64,000 nt of DNA from Devosia neptuniae (GTDB lineage: Bacteria > Pseudomonadota > Alphaproteobacteria > Rhizobiales > Devosiaceae). Location: positions 4,026,501 to 4,090,500 of the forward strand of contig NZ_CP104965.1 in assembly GCF_025452235.1 (NCBI RefSeq), given 5' to 3'. The notes beneath the pieces are model-generated. The model was given only the letters and a program-made list of their open reading frames with translations, was not told the origin of the DNA and searched no databases. Made by a program: the position numbers and the translations under genes. Below, piece by piece: positions 1 to 7,240 of the stretch; the stretch's first letter is position 1, and every line of letters begins with the position of its first letter.

Positions 1-350
1 TCCATGACCTGGAAGCGGAACATCACCACGCCCAGCAACATGCCGATGGGAATGGAAATGGCCAGCCCCGCCAGCGCAATCGATAGCGTGGTGACGGCAG
101 CGTTGAACAATTGGCCGAGCACTGCGGGCTGGCTGAAGGCCTGGGTCCACAGGCCCTCAAGCGTCGGCATCAGGAATTGCCGGTGGGTTTCCAGCCCCGA
201 GCGCGTCCAGATATAGGCGATGACGACCAGCACGCCCATCAGCAGCGGCGGCAGCAGGGCAGCGGCAAAGCGCTGCGACATACCCGGCCGCGCGGCCAGC
301 GGCTTGGCGAGATAGCGTTCCACGGCGAGCTTGCGTTGGGATTTTGCCAT
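1..350 (-). CDS. ABC transporter permease, SsuC/TauC type (partial)
   Basis: The N-terminal part of an inner-membrane permease runs off the left edge. It starts at the ATG at 350, 4 bp after the ATPase stop, so it belongs to the same minus-strand operon. The visible ~116 residues have a basic N-terminus, a first membrane segment near residues 29-47 and a second around residues 90-110, as in BPD-type permeases of the sulfonate/nitrate/pyrimidine-precursor class. The substrate cannot be read. The binding protein of the system is not visible and may lie further left. Confidence 0.8.
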   Translation of the reverse strand, partial: MAKSQRKLAVERYLAKPLAARPGMSQRFAAALLPPLLMGVLVVIAYIWTRSGLETHRQFLMPTLEGLWTQAFSQPAVLGQLFNAAVTTLSIALAGLAISIPIGMLLGVVMFRFQVM

Positions 351-353
351 AGT

Positions 354-1151
354 CTAGCCCTCCATCGCGTTGCGCAGGGCCAGCGAGATTTCCCCGCAGA
401 CTTCGGCAAAGCCGCTGCTATAGCGTAGCTCAGGCGTGCGCGGCTCGGGGAAGGCGATGTCGAAGCTGGCGACGATCCGGCCGGGCCGCTTGGACATGAC
501 CACGACCTTGGTGGACAGATAAACCGCCTCGGGGATCGAGTGCGTGACGAAAACGCCAGTGAATTTCTGCCTGGTATAGAGCGCGATCAGCTCATCATTG
601 AGCCGCTCGCGGGTGATTTCATCCAGCGCCCCAAAGGGCTCGTCGAACAGGAACACCGCCGGATTGAGCGCCAGCGAGCGCGCCAGTGAGGCTCGCATTT
701 TCATGCCGCCAGACAGCCGCCGGGGATAGTGGTTTTCAAACCCCGACAGCCCCGCCAGCTCGATCTGCTCCAAAGCAATGCGGCGGCGCTCGGCCGGATC
801 GAAGCCGCGCAATTCCATCAGCAGCTCGACATTGGCCAAAACCTTGCGCCACGGCAGCAGCGTTGCGTCCTGAAACGTATAGCCAAGGCTGTCGCGATCC
901 ACCCAGATATCGCCCGAGGTGTGGCTCTCAAGCCCCGAGGCGAGCTTGAGCAGGGTGGATTTTCCGCAGCCAGAGGGGCCGACAATGGAGACGAACTCGC
1001 CCGGCTGGATGGCCAGCGTCACCGTGTCGAGCGCCTGTGTGCCATCGGGAAAGGTCATCGAGACGGCGTCGAACATCAGGGCAGCATTGCCCGGCAGCCG
1101 GTCATTGGCCGGGGCTTTGTCGGTCTTTGTCTGGGCCAAGGCAGTGGTCAT
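354..1151 (-). CDS. ABC transporter ATP-binding protein, SsuB/TauB type
   Basis: ATPase of 265 residues that would energise the adjacent permease. Walker A (GPSGCGKST) is at about residues 58-66, followed by a Q-loop (TFQDATLLPW), signature LSGGM, Walker B FLFDEP and H-loop VTHS. This set and length fit the NMT1/sulfonate/taurine-type importers. The frame stays open upstream to 1493, but that stretch overlaps the oxidoreductase gene, so the ATG at 1151 was chosen, 2 bp after the oxidoreductase stop. The substrate is not determinable; shared control with the divergent IclR gene is inferred from the boxes between them. Confidence 0.88.
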   Translation of the reverse strand: MTTALAQTKTDKAPANDRLPGNAALMFDAVSMTFPDGTQALDTVTLAIQPGEFVSIVGPSGCGKSTLLKLASGLESHTSGDIWVDRDSLGYTFQDATLLPWRKVLANVELLMELRGFDPAERRRIALEQIELAGLSGFENHYPRRLSGGMKMRASLARSLALNPAVFLFDEPFGALDEITRERLNDELIALYTRQKFTGVFVTHSIPEAVYLSTKVVVMSKRPGRIVASFDIAFPEPRTPELRYSSGFAEVCGEISLALRNAMEG

Positions 1152-1153
1152 GG

Positions 1154-1735
1154 CTAGAACTTCAGCATTTCGGCGCGGATCTTGGCGATGTAGGCATCGG
1201 TGCGTTCCGGCGTTGCATTGTTGATGTCGTATAATGCGTGATAGCGCACTTTGACCCTTGGGTGGCAGACGACGCGCAAAAAGCGCGTGCCATTCTTGCG
1301 CGGCGCATCGCCCAACACGGCCGCGCGCCAGCGCTTGGAGCCATAGGTCGTGACGGTCGCCAGCTTCCGAATGTTCTTGAGGCCGGGCGAAACCTGCCCA
1401 TCCACCAGCTTGAACGACACATCGGGCAGGAACACGCGGTCGAAATAACCCTTCAGAATGGCCGGCCAGCCGAAATTCCATACCGGGTGGCACAGCACCA
1501 GCCCCTCGCAGCTTTGCAGCCGCTCGACATATCCCGCGACCTTGCGCTGATTGATGGCCGTGTCGTGATAGTCGCGCCGATCCTGCGGCGACAGGATGGG
1601 GTCGAAATTGTCGGCATAAAGGTCGAGATCGTCCACCTCATGCCCCGCCTGGACGAGGCTCTCCACCGTCACCTGATGCAAATGCGCGGCAAGGCTATCG
1701 GCCAGAGGGTGGGCATAGATGACGTGGACTTTCAT
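1154..1735 (-). CDS. NAD(P)H-dependent flavodoxin-fold oxidoreductase (NQO/KefF/MdaB-like)
   Basis: Protein of 193 residues with an N-terminal flavin-binding strand-loop (KVHVIYAHP) and the family motif around LVLCHPVWNFGWPAILKGYFDRVF at about residues 80-103, typical of quinone reductase-like flavoproteins that reduce quinones or nitro/azo groups with NAD(P)H. It is the first gene of the minus-strand transporter operon, 2 bp before the ATPase, so it probably acts on the imported compound or protects against it. The start is the ATG at 1735; IclR-type boxes lie about 86 bp upstream. The exact substrate is unknown. Confidence 0.82.
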   Translation of the reverse strand: MKVHVIYAHPLADSLAAHLHQVTVESLVQAGHEVDDLDLYADNFDPILSPQDRRDYHDTAINQRKVAGYVERLQSCEGLVLCHPVWNFGWPAILKGYFDRVFLPDVSFKLVDGQVSPGLKNIRKLATVTTYGSKRWRAAVLGDAPRKNGTRFLRVVCHPRVKVRYHALYDINNATPERTDAYIAKIRAEMLKF

Positions 1736-1820
1736 TCCGATCCTTAGGGCAGTCGCGACGAGGCGTGCGGACGAGTTCTGGTGCCGCCAATCAGCAGCCC
1801 CCGCCCCTCGCTCCCAGCAC

Positions 1821-1849
1821 GTTCGATTATCGAATTAATGTTCGTTATG
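1821..1849. promoter_or_regulatory. Candidate IclR operator, site 1
   Basis: TTCGATTATCGAA (1822-1834) is a perfect odd-centred palindrome. A further GTTCG repeat starts at 1840, exactly 19 bp after the GTTCG at 1821. A palindrome plus a third direct repeat is the arrangement I recall for PcaU-type IclR operators, and the core resembles the GTTCGATAATCGCAC box reported for PcaR. It lies 86 bp upstream of the oxidoreductase operon. Binding by the neighbouring IclR protein is inferred. Confidence 0.5.
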
Positions 1850-1958
1850 TAGAGCCTAAGGCCAGTTTGGCGGCACGGTCAAGCCGATTGATTATCTTGA
1901 AGGCCGAATTTCGTGATGCACAATATATAGGCACACATACGGACCATCGCTCGCTAAC

Positions 1959-1982
1959 CGAACGATTGATCTATTATCGAAC
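1959..1982. promoter_or_regulatory. Candidate IclR operator, site 2
   Basis: CGAAC occurs at 1959-1963 and again at 1978-1982, 19 bp apart, the same spacing as the GTTCG pair of site 1 but on the other strand. The right copy sits in ATTATCGAAC, the reverse complement of GTTCGATAAT. It lies about 30 bp before the IclR start, a usual position for autoregulation. Confidence 0.45.
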
Positions 1983-2012
1983 ATCACTAAGATGATTTTG
2001 ATTTGGGGATGC

Positions 2013-2789
2013 ATGAACATGCGCAGGCTGGACGCGGACGACAAGGAAGTTTCGCTGACCTTTGCCAAGGGCCTGGAGGTCATCTGCGCCTTCGACGGCA
2101 AGAACCGCATGCTGACCATGGCCGAAGTGGCGCAGAAAACCAATCTCAGCCGGGCGGTGGCGCGGCGGCTGGTGCGGACGCTCGAACAGCTCGGCTATCT
2201 CGCCAGCGACCGGGGCCGCTACGAGCTCACCCCCCATGTGCTGCGCCTGACCCAGGGCTTTGTTGAAGGCCGCGGCATTTCGCAGATCATCCAGCCCATC
2301 CTGCGCCTCACCTCCGACGAGGTGGGTGAGGCCGTGTCCTTCAGCATGCTGGACGATACCGAGGCGGTTTACGTCGCCCATTCCTATGGCCCGGCGCGCT
2401 TCACCCTCAACATGGTCACCACCGGCAGCCGCATTCCCCTGCTGCCCACCGCCGCCGGCCGCGCCATGCTGGCCTTTCTCGATGCGGAAACCCGCGAGGC
2501 GATCATTGCCGATGCGCCGCTGACCGCCCATACCCAGCACACCGAAACCAGCAAGGACAAGCTCATCGCCCAGCTCGGCGCGATCCGCGCCAAGGGCTAT
2601 TGCTTTGCCGATGCCGAATATGTCGAGGGCGTGGATTCCCTGGCCGTGCCGGTGCTGGGCGTGGGCGGCAAGGTCATCGGCGCCATCTCGATCATCTTCC
2701 CGCAGAGCCGCTATCAGCCCGAACATATTGAGCAGGTCATGTTCCCCAAACTGCGCCAATGCGCGGCCGATGTCGGCCTGACCTTCTAG
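2013..2789 (+). CDS. IclR-family transcriptional regulator, PcaR/PcaU/PobR-like
   Basis: DNA-binding regulator of about 258 residues. The N-terminal winged helix contains the recognition region MAEVAQKTNLSRAVARRLVR, followed by an IclR effector domain (SRIPLLPTAAGRAMLAF, then GVDSLAVPVLG). The PcaR/PcaU subgroup senses aromatic or acidic metabolites, but the ligand here is unknown. The ATG at 2013 (or 2019) is preferred over the upstream one at 1992 because of alignment with family N-termini and a G-rich stretch just before it. The gene diverges from the transporter operon and is followed after 9 bp by the FolD-like gene. Confidence 0.85.
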   Translation: MNMRRLDADDKEVSLTFAKGLEVICAFDGKNRMLTMAEVAQKTNLSRAVARRLVRTLEQLGYLASDRGRYELTPHVLRLTQGFVEGRGISQIIQPILRLTSDEVGEAVSFSMLDDTEAVYVAHSYGPARFTLNMVTTGSRIPLLPTAAGRAMLAFLDAETREAIIADAPLTAHTQHTETSKDKLIAQLGAIRAKGYCFADAEYVEGVDSLAVPVLGVGGKVIGAISIIFPQSRYQPEHIEQVMFPKLRQCAADVGLTF

Positions 2790-2798
2790 GGGCACCCG

Positions 2799-3635
2799 GT
2801 GCAGACACGCATATTCTCCGGCCTCGACATCGCCCGCGACGTGCATGCCGAAACCTTGCGCCGCGCGCAGGATGCCGGAATTCGCCCCACCTGCCGCGTG
2901 CTGCTCGATGCCAGCAATGCCGGCGCCCGCGCCTATGCCACCCGGCAACAGGAGATGGCGGAACAGGCCGGCATTGCGCTGACTGTGCTGGCCTACGCGA
3001 GCGATCCGCTGGCGATCTACCGGCAATTGGCCGCCCTGCGCGACGACCCCGCTGTCGATGCGGTGATCACGCTCTACCCCCTGCCCCAGGGAGTCGATGC
3101 TATTGCGGCCGCGCTGGCGATTGGCGCGGAAAAGGACGTCGATGGCCTCCACCCGATGAACGCCGGCAACCTGCTGCTGGGCGCACCCGGCCGAGGCGCT
3201 GCGACGGCACAAGCCAGCGTGATCTGCGCCGAGGCCCTGTTCGGCAATCTGGCCGGGGCGAAGGTTGCCGTGGTCGGCGCCTCCCCCGTCGTCGGGCGCC
3301 CGCTGACCATGATGCTGCTCGACCGTAACGCCACAGTGTCCGTGGGACACGCCGCAACACGCGATCTGGCCGCATTAACGCGGCAAGCCGACATCGTCGT
3401 GAGCGCAACCGGCGTGGCCGGATTGATCACCGCCGATCACATCGCTCAAGGGGCCATCCTGATCGATGTCGGCATCAGCCGCAGCAATGGACAGATTCTG
3501 GGCGATGTCGATCTCGCAAGCGTTGAAGGCAAGGCCACCGCAGTCACTCATGCGCCCGATGGTGTCGGCCCCATCACCACCGCCTGCCTGTTTCGCAACA
3601 TATTTGGCACAGCGCTTAGCAGGCGCCCGCAGTAG
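2799..3635 (+). CDS. FolD-like methylenetetrahydrofolate dehydrogenase paralogue lacking cyclohydrolase residues
   Basis: Protein of 278 residues with the two-domain fold of FolD: PLPQGVD and KDVDGLHP in the N-terminal half, then the Rossmann motif VVGASPVVGRPL and the C-terminal IDVGISR...GDVD...DGVGPITTA. The Tyr of the YxxxK motif is kept (Y46), but the essential Lys is Gln (Q50), and the Gln of the usual VQLPLP strand is Leu (L92). These two residues drive the cyclohydrolase step in characterised FolD enzymes. It may be a dehydrogenase only, or have a changed substrate. GTG start, co-transcribed with the IclR gene. It is unlikely to be the housekeeping folD. Confidence 0.8.
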   Translation: MQTRIFSGLDIARDVHAETLRRAQDAGIRPTCRVLLDASNAGARAYATRQQEMAEQAGIALTVLAYASDPLAIYRQLAALRDDPAVDAVITLYPLPQGVDAIAAALAIGAEKDVDGLHPMNAGNLLLGAPGRGAATAQASVICAEALFGNLAGAKVAVVGASPVVGRPLTMMLLDRNATVSVGHAATRDLAALTRQADIVVSATGVAGLITADHIAQGAILIDVGISRSNGQILGDVDLASVEGKATAVTHAPDGVGPITTACLFRNIFGTALSRRPQ

Positions 3636-3715
3636 ACCTCATGGTGAGCCTGTCGAACCACGAGGTCGTGGCACCATCTCGCCACGCCCTCGCCCTTCGA
3701 CAGGGTGAGGTCTAC
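3632..3715. repeat. Palindromic repeat (REP-like)
   Basis: Outer arms GTAGACCTCA and TGAGGTCTAC are perfectly complementary, with inner arms CCTGTCGAA and TTCGACAGG and a central CCACGAGGTCGTGG palindrome. It overlaps the stop codon of the FolD-like gene and could act as a transcription stop or mRNA-stabilising hairpin. Elements ending in TTCGACAGG(C/G)T are common dispersed intergenic repeats in alphaproteobacteria. Confidence 0.8.
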
Positions 3716-3749
3716 TGTGAGGGACCACCGCCACAACAACAACTCGGCA

Positions 3750-3767
3750 CCGTCACAGTTATGTCAC
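3750..3767 (+). promoter_or_regulatory. Pho-box-like direct repeat
   Basis: CCGTCAC and ATGTCAC are separated by 4 bp, which puts the GTCAC cores 11 bp apart as in PhoB boxes. It lies 111 bp upstream of the SnoaL-like gene. This is a weak match to the consensus CTGTCAT and could be chance. Confidence 0.3.
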
Positions 3768-3837
3768 GGACGCATTCCTGACATTCGGAAAAACTGACTG
3801 GGCGTGAACCGCAAGGACTGTCTTGATATTCATTAAT

Positions 3838-3860
3838 CGAACACAAGTTCGATAATCGAT
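3838..3860. promoter_or_regulatory. Candidate IclR operator, site 3
   Basis: CGAAC at 3838-3842 is followed by GTTCGATAATCGAT at 3847-3860, forming TCGAAC-ACAA-GTTCGA plus an almost complete TTCGATAATCGAA palindrome. The same core lies in front of the IclR gene and the transporter operon, suggesting that the SnoaL-like gene belongs to the same regulon. It ends 17 bp before the start codon, a position suited to repression. Confidence 0.45.
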
Positions 3861-3877
3861 CATCAGGAGATGCCGAG

Positions 3878-4510
3878 ATGCTCAAGCGCAATGTCCGCAT
3901 GCTTACCGCTGTATTGACCATGCTGCCCTGTCTGCCCGTTGCGCTGTCTGCTGCCGAAGTCCGGCCCGGTGTCGAATATTCCGGCGCCATCGAAGAGGCC
4001 GGCAGCCCTCGGGCGCAATTCCAGGATCTGATCCTCGACCTCGCCAGTTCCTGGGCCAGCTGCAATAGCGACCTGATGGCCAAGACGGTCGCGCCTGACG
4101 TCGATTTCTCCTACCCCACCAGCCACATTACCGGGGTCGACGCTGTCCTGGCCGACCTCAAACTGTTCTGTGAGCAGGCTAGCGATACCAGCATTTTCCT
4201 GCCCGCCGACGCCTTCTATATCGACACCGAGACCGGCCGCGTTGCCGCCGAATTGCAATTCCGCACCTTTCAGCGCGGCAATCGCCAGGTGGTCAACGAC
4301 GTCTGGGTTGCCACCGTGGCAGACGGGCAGATCAGCGTCATCAAGGAATATCTCGATGGCCGCGTGAAGAATTTGCAGGCGCAGGGCATTCTCCAGCTGG
4401 AAGAAAGCCCGGAATTCCTCACCCCCTGGCCGCCGCGCACCGAGGCCTGGAAGGATTGCTTCCCCGTACTCAAGGTCGAACCGACCAATAGCTGCCCTGC
4501 GCCGAAATAG
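3878..4510 (+). CDS. Secreted SnoaL/NTF2-like protein
   Basis: Protein of 210 residues with a signal peptide (basic start, hydrophobic segment to about residue 25, LSAAE cleavage region), followed by a SnoaL/NTF2-like domain: a helical start (QFQDLILDLASSWASCN), DVDFSYPTSHITGVDAVLADL, and the strand-rich end VNDVWVATVADGQISVIKEYLDG. The fold forms a pocket for small ligands or cyclisation chemistry; the ligand is unknown. An AGGAG ribosome site lies 8 nt before the ATG. Four cysteines could form disulfides. The IclR-type box just upstream ties it to the preceding genes. Confidence 0.65.
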   Translation: MLKRNVRMLTAVLTMLPCLPVALSAAEVRPGVEYSGAIEEAGSPRAQFQDLILDLASSWASCNSDLMAKTVAPDVDFSYPTSHITGVDAVLADLKLFCEQASDTSIFLPADAFYIDTETGRVAAELQFRTFQRGNRQVVNDVWVATVADGQISVIKEYLDGRVKNLQAQGILQLEESPEFLTPWPPRTEAWKDCFPVLKVEPTNSCPAPK

Positions 4511-4628
4511 CCGCCAGCGGCACCTCTTTTCGGGTCGCAGGGCCCGAAAAGAACTTGTGCGCTAAACTAGACATTTGTCGAATTGTCACAGAGTTCCGAT
4601 AACGCATAGGGATCAGTGTGAGCCCAAT

Positions 4629-5333
4629 ATGCGTTGCGCGATCTATTTTGTTCCTCCGCCCGATGACCCGCTGCAGATTGCCGCGGCGCAATGGCTTAGG
4701 CGTGACCCGTATACCGGTGCGCGGGTGAGCTGGCCGGTGGAGGGATTGGTGGAAACCGACCACGCTTTCCTCACCGCCGCACCGCGCCGTTTCGGCTTTC
4801 ACGGCACGCTGAAAGCCCCGTTCCGCCTGGCCCCCGACTACGAAATAGCCGATCTGCAATTAGCGCTCGACCGGTTCTGCCGCCGTCTGCCTTCCGTCAC
4901 CGTGCCGGAGATGCGCATCGCGCCGATCCAGAATGCCTTTGCGCTGGTGCCGGCATTGCCCATGCTCGAACTCAATGATCTGGCGGCCGATTTCGTCACC
5001 GCCTTTGATATCTATCGCAGCCCGATCACCGATCTTGATCTGGCGCGGGGCGATATCGGACGGTTCAACGGCCAGCAATTCGATAATCTGCGCAATTGGG
5101 GCCACCCCAATGTGTTCGACCAGTTCCGCTTTCACATGACGCTGACCGGCCCCATCGATGAGCTGGAACGTGATCATGTGGCGCTGGTATTGCAGCGCCA
5201 TTTCGGCGACCTTGCCACAGCGCCATTGCATATCGGGCAAGTTGCCCTGTTCGTGGAGCCGGAGCCGAATGCTCCGTTCTTCGTCCATTCCAGTCACCAG
5301 TTTATCACTCAACGCCGACGCAAGATTGCTTGA
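4629..5333 (+). CDS. DUF1045 phosphonate-operon protein, 2H phosphoesterase-like
   Basis: Protein of 234 residues with two HxTL motifs, HGTL at 58-61 and HMTL at 169-172, the hallmark of 2H phosphoesterases that open cyclic phosphates. The family is known as a phosphonate-operon protein (DUF1045). It directly precedes phnM, separated by 3 bp. The C-P lyase route yields a ribose 1,2-cyclic phosphate that PhnP opens in E. coli. No phnP is visible here, so this protein is a reasonable substitute (inference). An upstream in-frame start at 4575 exists, but the ATG at 4629 begins the conserved RCAIYF strand. Confidence 0.8.
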   Translation: MRCAIYFVPPPDDPLQIAAAQWLRRDPYTGARVSWPVEGLVETDHAFLTAAPRRFGFHGTLKAPFRLAPDYEIADLQLALDRFCRRLPSVTVPEMRIAPIQNAFALVPALPMLELNDLAADFVTAFDIYRSPITDLDLARGDIGRFNGQQFDNLRNWGHPNVFDQFRFHMTLTGPIDELERDHVALVLQRHFGDLATAPLHIGQVALFVEPEPNAPFFVHSSHQFITQRRRKIA

Positions 5334-5336
5334 TCC

Positions 5337-6485
5337 ATGACGCAGAAGAATGCCGCCGAAACCGTTCTCACCAATGCAAGGATTGTCCTGGCCGACGAAG
5401 TCATCGAGGGCGCGATCCTGCTGCGCGATGGCCTGATCGCCGATATCTCGGCGGCTTCGGCGCATGGCGAAGACATGGATGGCGACTACGTCATTCCGGG
5501 CCTGATCGAACTGCATACCGACCACCTCGAAAACCACTATGCGCCGCGCCCCAAAGTGCGCTGGAACGCCATTGCCGCGGTGCAGGCCCATGACGCCCAG
5601 GTCGCCGCCTCCGGCATTACCACCGTGTTCGATGCCCTGCGGGTCGGCATCGACGAGCAATCCGACATGGGCTCCACCGAAATGCTGGTCCTGGCCGAAG
5701 CCATTGCCGGCGGCAAGCAAGCGGGCCGCCTGCGCGCCGACCACTTCATCCATCTGCGCTGCGAGGTTTCCGCGCCCGATTGTCTCGAAGGTTTCGAACT
5801 GCTGCAGCACCACCCGCTGGTGCGCCTGGCCTCATTGATGGACCACGCACCCGGCCAACGGCAGTTTGCCAATCTCGACGCCTATCGCGTCTATTACCAG
5901 GGCAAGCTCAAGATGAGCGATCAGGCCCTGGCCGACTTTTCGGCGCGCCGCATTCGCGACTCGGAAATGCATGCCGGGCCGCATCGCGCGGCGATTTCGC
6001 AATTCTGCCAGGCCAACGATATCGTGCTGGCCAGCCATGACGACGCCACGCTGGGCCATGTCGACGAGGCCATTGCCCAGGGCATCGATGTCGCTGAATT
6101 CCCAACAACGGTCGAAGCCGCCCGCGCCTCGCATGAGGCTGGCATGGCCGTGTTGATGGGCGCGCCCAATGTGGTGCGCGGCTCCTCCCATTCAGGCAAT
6201 GTCTCGGCGCGCGAACTGGCCGAGCACGGCCTGCTCGACATTCTGTCGTCCGATTACATCCCCTTCAGCCTGTTGCAGGCAGCCTTCTCGCTGGGCGATA
6301 GCGTTGACTCCATCACGCTACCCCATGCCGTGCGACTGGTATCCAAGCACCCCGCCGAAGCGGCAAGCCTGCACGACCGCGGCGAGATCGCCATGGGCAA
6401 GCGGGCCGATCTGGTGCGCGTGCGCGTACAGGATGGCGTGCCCATCGTGCGCACCGTCTGGCGCGAAGGGAACCGGGTGATATGA
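5337..6485 (+). CDS. phnM: alpha-D-ribose 1-methylphosphonate 5-triphosphate diphosphatase
   Basis: Amidohydrolase-fold enzyme of 382 residues that removes diphosphate from the ribose triphosphate phosphonate intermediate before C-P cleavage. The metal site motif IELHTDHLENH is at about residues 57-67. Further conserved parts are VASHDDAT (about residues 230-237), VRGSSHSGN and the late SSDYIPFSLL stretch. Length is usual for PhnM. It overlaps phnN by 4 bp and starts just after the DUF1045 gene, so the three genes are one operon separate from phnG-L. Confidence 0.95.
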   Translation: MTQKNAAETVLTNARIVLADEVIEGAILLRDGLIADISAASAHGEDMDGDYVIPGLIELHTDHLENHYAPRPKVRWNAIAAVQAHDAQVAASGITTVFDALRVGIDEQSDMGSTEMLVLAEAIAGGKQAGRLRADHFIHLRCEVSAPDCLEGFELLQHHPLVRLASLMDHAPGQRQFANLDAYRVYYQGKLKMSDQALADFSARRIRDSEMHAGPHRAAISQFCQANDIVLASHDDATLGHVDEAIAQGIDVAEFPTTVEAARASHEAGMAVLMGAPNVVRGSSHSGNVSARELAEHGLLDILSSDYIPFSLLQAAFSLGDSVDSITLPHAVRLVSKHPAEAASLHDRGEIAMGKRADLVRVRVQDGVPIVRTVWREGNRVI

Positions 6486-7054
6486 GTTCGGAGCCTTCCG
6501 GTGCCTTCATCGCCGTAGTCGGCCCCAGCGGATCGGGCAAGGATTCGCTGATCGACTTTGCGCGCCAGCGTCTGGCCGGACGCGCTGAATTCACCTTTGT
6601 GCGCCGCATCGTCACCCGTCCCGCCGATCGCGCGGCCGAAGATCACGATAGCCTCAGCGAAGCGCATTTTGAGGCGCTGGCCCGGTCCAACGGGCTGGCG
6701 CTGCATTGGCAGGCCCATGGCCTGCGCTATGGCCTGCCGCGCTCCATCGACAACGACATTGCCGCTGGTCGTGTCGTCATCGCCAATGTATCGCGACAGG
6801 TGATTGGCGAGGCCGCCACCCGCTATCACCGGGTCATCGTGGCCACTATTTCAGCCCGCCCGGAGATTATCGCCCAGCGGCTGGCAGCACGCGGCCGCGA
6901 GGATGCCGAAGCCATTCGCCAGCGCCTGGCGCGCCAGCTTGATGTCGCCGTGCCGGGTGTCGAGAGTGTCTCGATAGACAATTCCGGGCAGTTGCAGGAC
7001 GCCGGCGAGCGTTTTCTTGACCTCTTGCAGCAAGCTCAGGCGGAACGGGTTTAG
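6482..7054 (+). CDS. phnN: ribose 1,5-bisphosphate phosphokinase
   Basis: Protein of 190 residues resembling guanylate kinases, with a P-loop GPSGSGKD at residues 14-21 and the family stretch FVRRIVTRP followed by ALHWQAHGLRYGLP. PhnN phosphorylates ribose 1,5-bisphosphate to PRPP, the last step of phosphonate degradation by C-P lyase. It overlaps the phnM stop (ATGA-type). A palindromic repeat follows directly and probably ends the transcript. Confidence 0.93.
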   Translation: MSSEPSGAFIAVVGPSGSGKDSLIDFARQRLAGRAEFTFVRRIVTRPADRAAEDHDSLSEAHFEALARSNGLALHWQAHGLRYGLPRSIDNDIAAGRVVIANVSRQVIGEAATRYHRVIVATISARPEIIAQRLAARGREDAEAIRQRLARQLDVAVPGVESVSIDNSGQLQDAGERFLDLLQQAQAERV

Positions 7055-7069
7055 GATCGCCACGATCTG

Positions 7070-7206
7070 CCTCCCTCCCCCTTGAGGGGAGGGATTGAGG
7101 GTGGGGGTTCTGAAGGCTCCGCAAGCATTGAGCATGTTGATGCCGCAGAACCCCCACCCCCGCTTTTCGCTAGCGAAAAGCTGAGCCCTCCCCTCAAGGG
7201 GGAGGA
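7070..7206. repeat. Long palindromic repeat, GGGGGAGG family
   Basis: Outer arms CCCTCCCCCTTGAGGGGAGG and its near complement at the right end (to 7206) enclose complementary GGGTGGGGGTTCTG and CAGAACCCCCACCC arms. An inner perfect palindrome CTTTTCGCTAGCGAAAAG lies near the right arm. It sits between the convergent phnN and phnF ends. Related elements occur at 11998, 18957, 20660, 28892 and 60873. Confidence 0.85.
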
Positions 7207-7240
7207 GACGGCGCGGTGGCTCGCTGAACGTCTATTGGTC

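Noticed and set aside
354..1493. N-terminally extended ATPase of 379 residues
   Set aside because: The extension lies inside the oxidoreductase gene; the ATG at 1151 gives the normal family start.
4565..4590. Possible Pho box before the DUF1045-phnMN operon
   Set aside because: TTGTCGA and TTGTCAC are present, but their spacing is 8 bp instead of the 11 bp needed for PhoB half-sites.
7070..7206. Insertion sequence remnant
   Set aside because: Only nested palindromes are present, with no transposase fragment or target duplications; the same architecture recurs between other genes, as expected for dispersed intergenic repeats.
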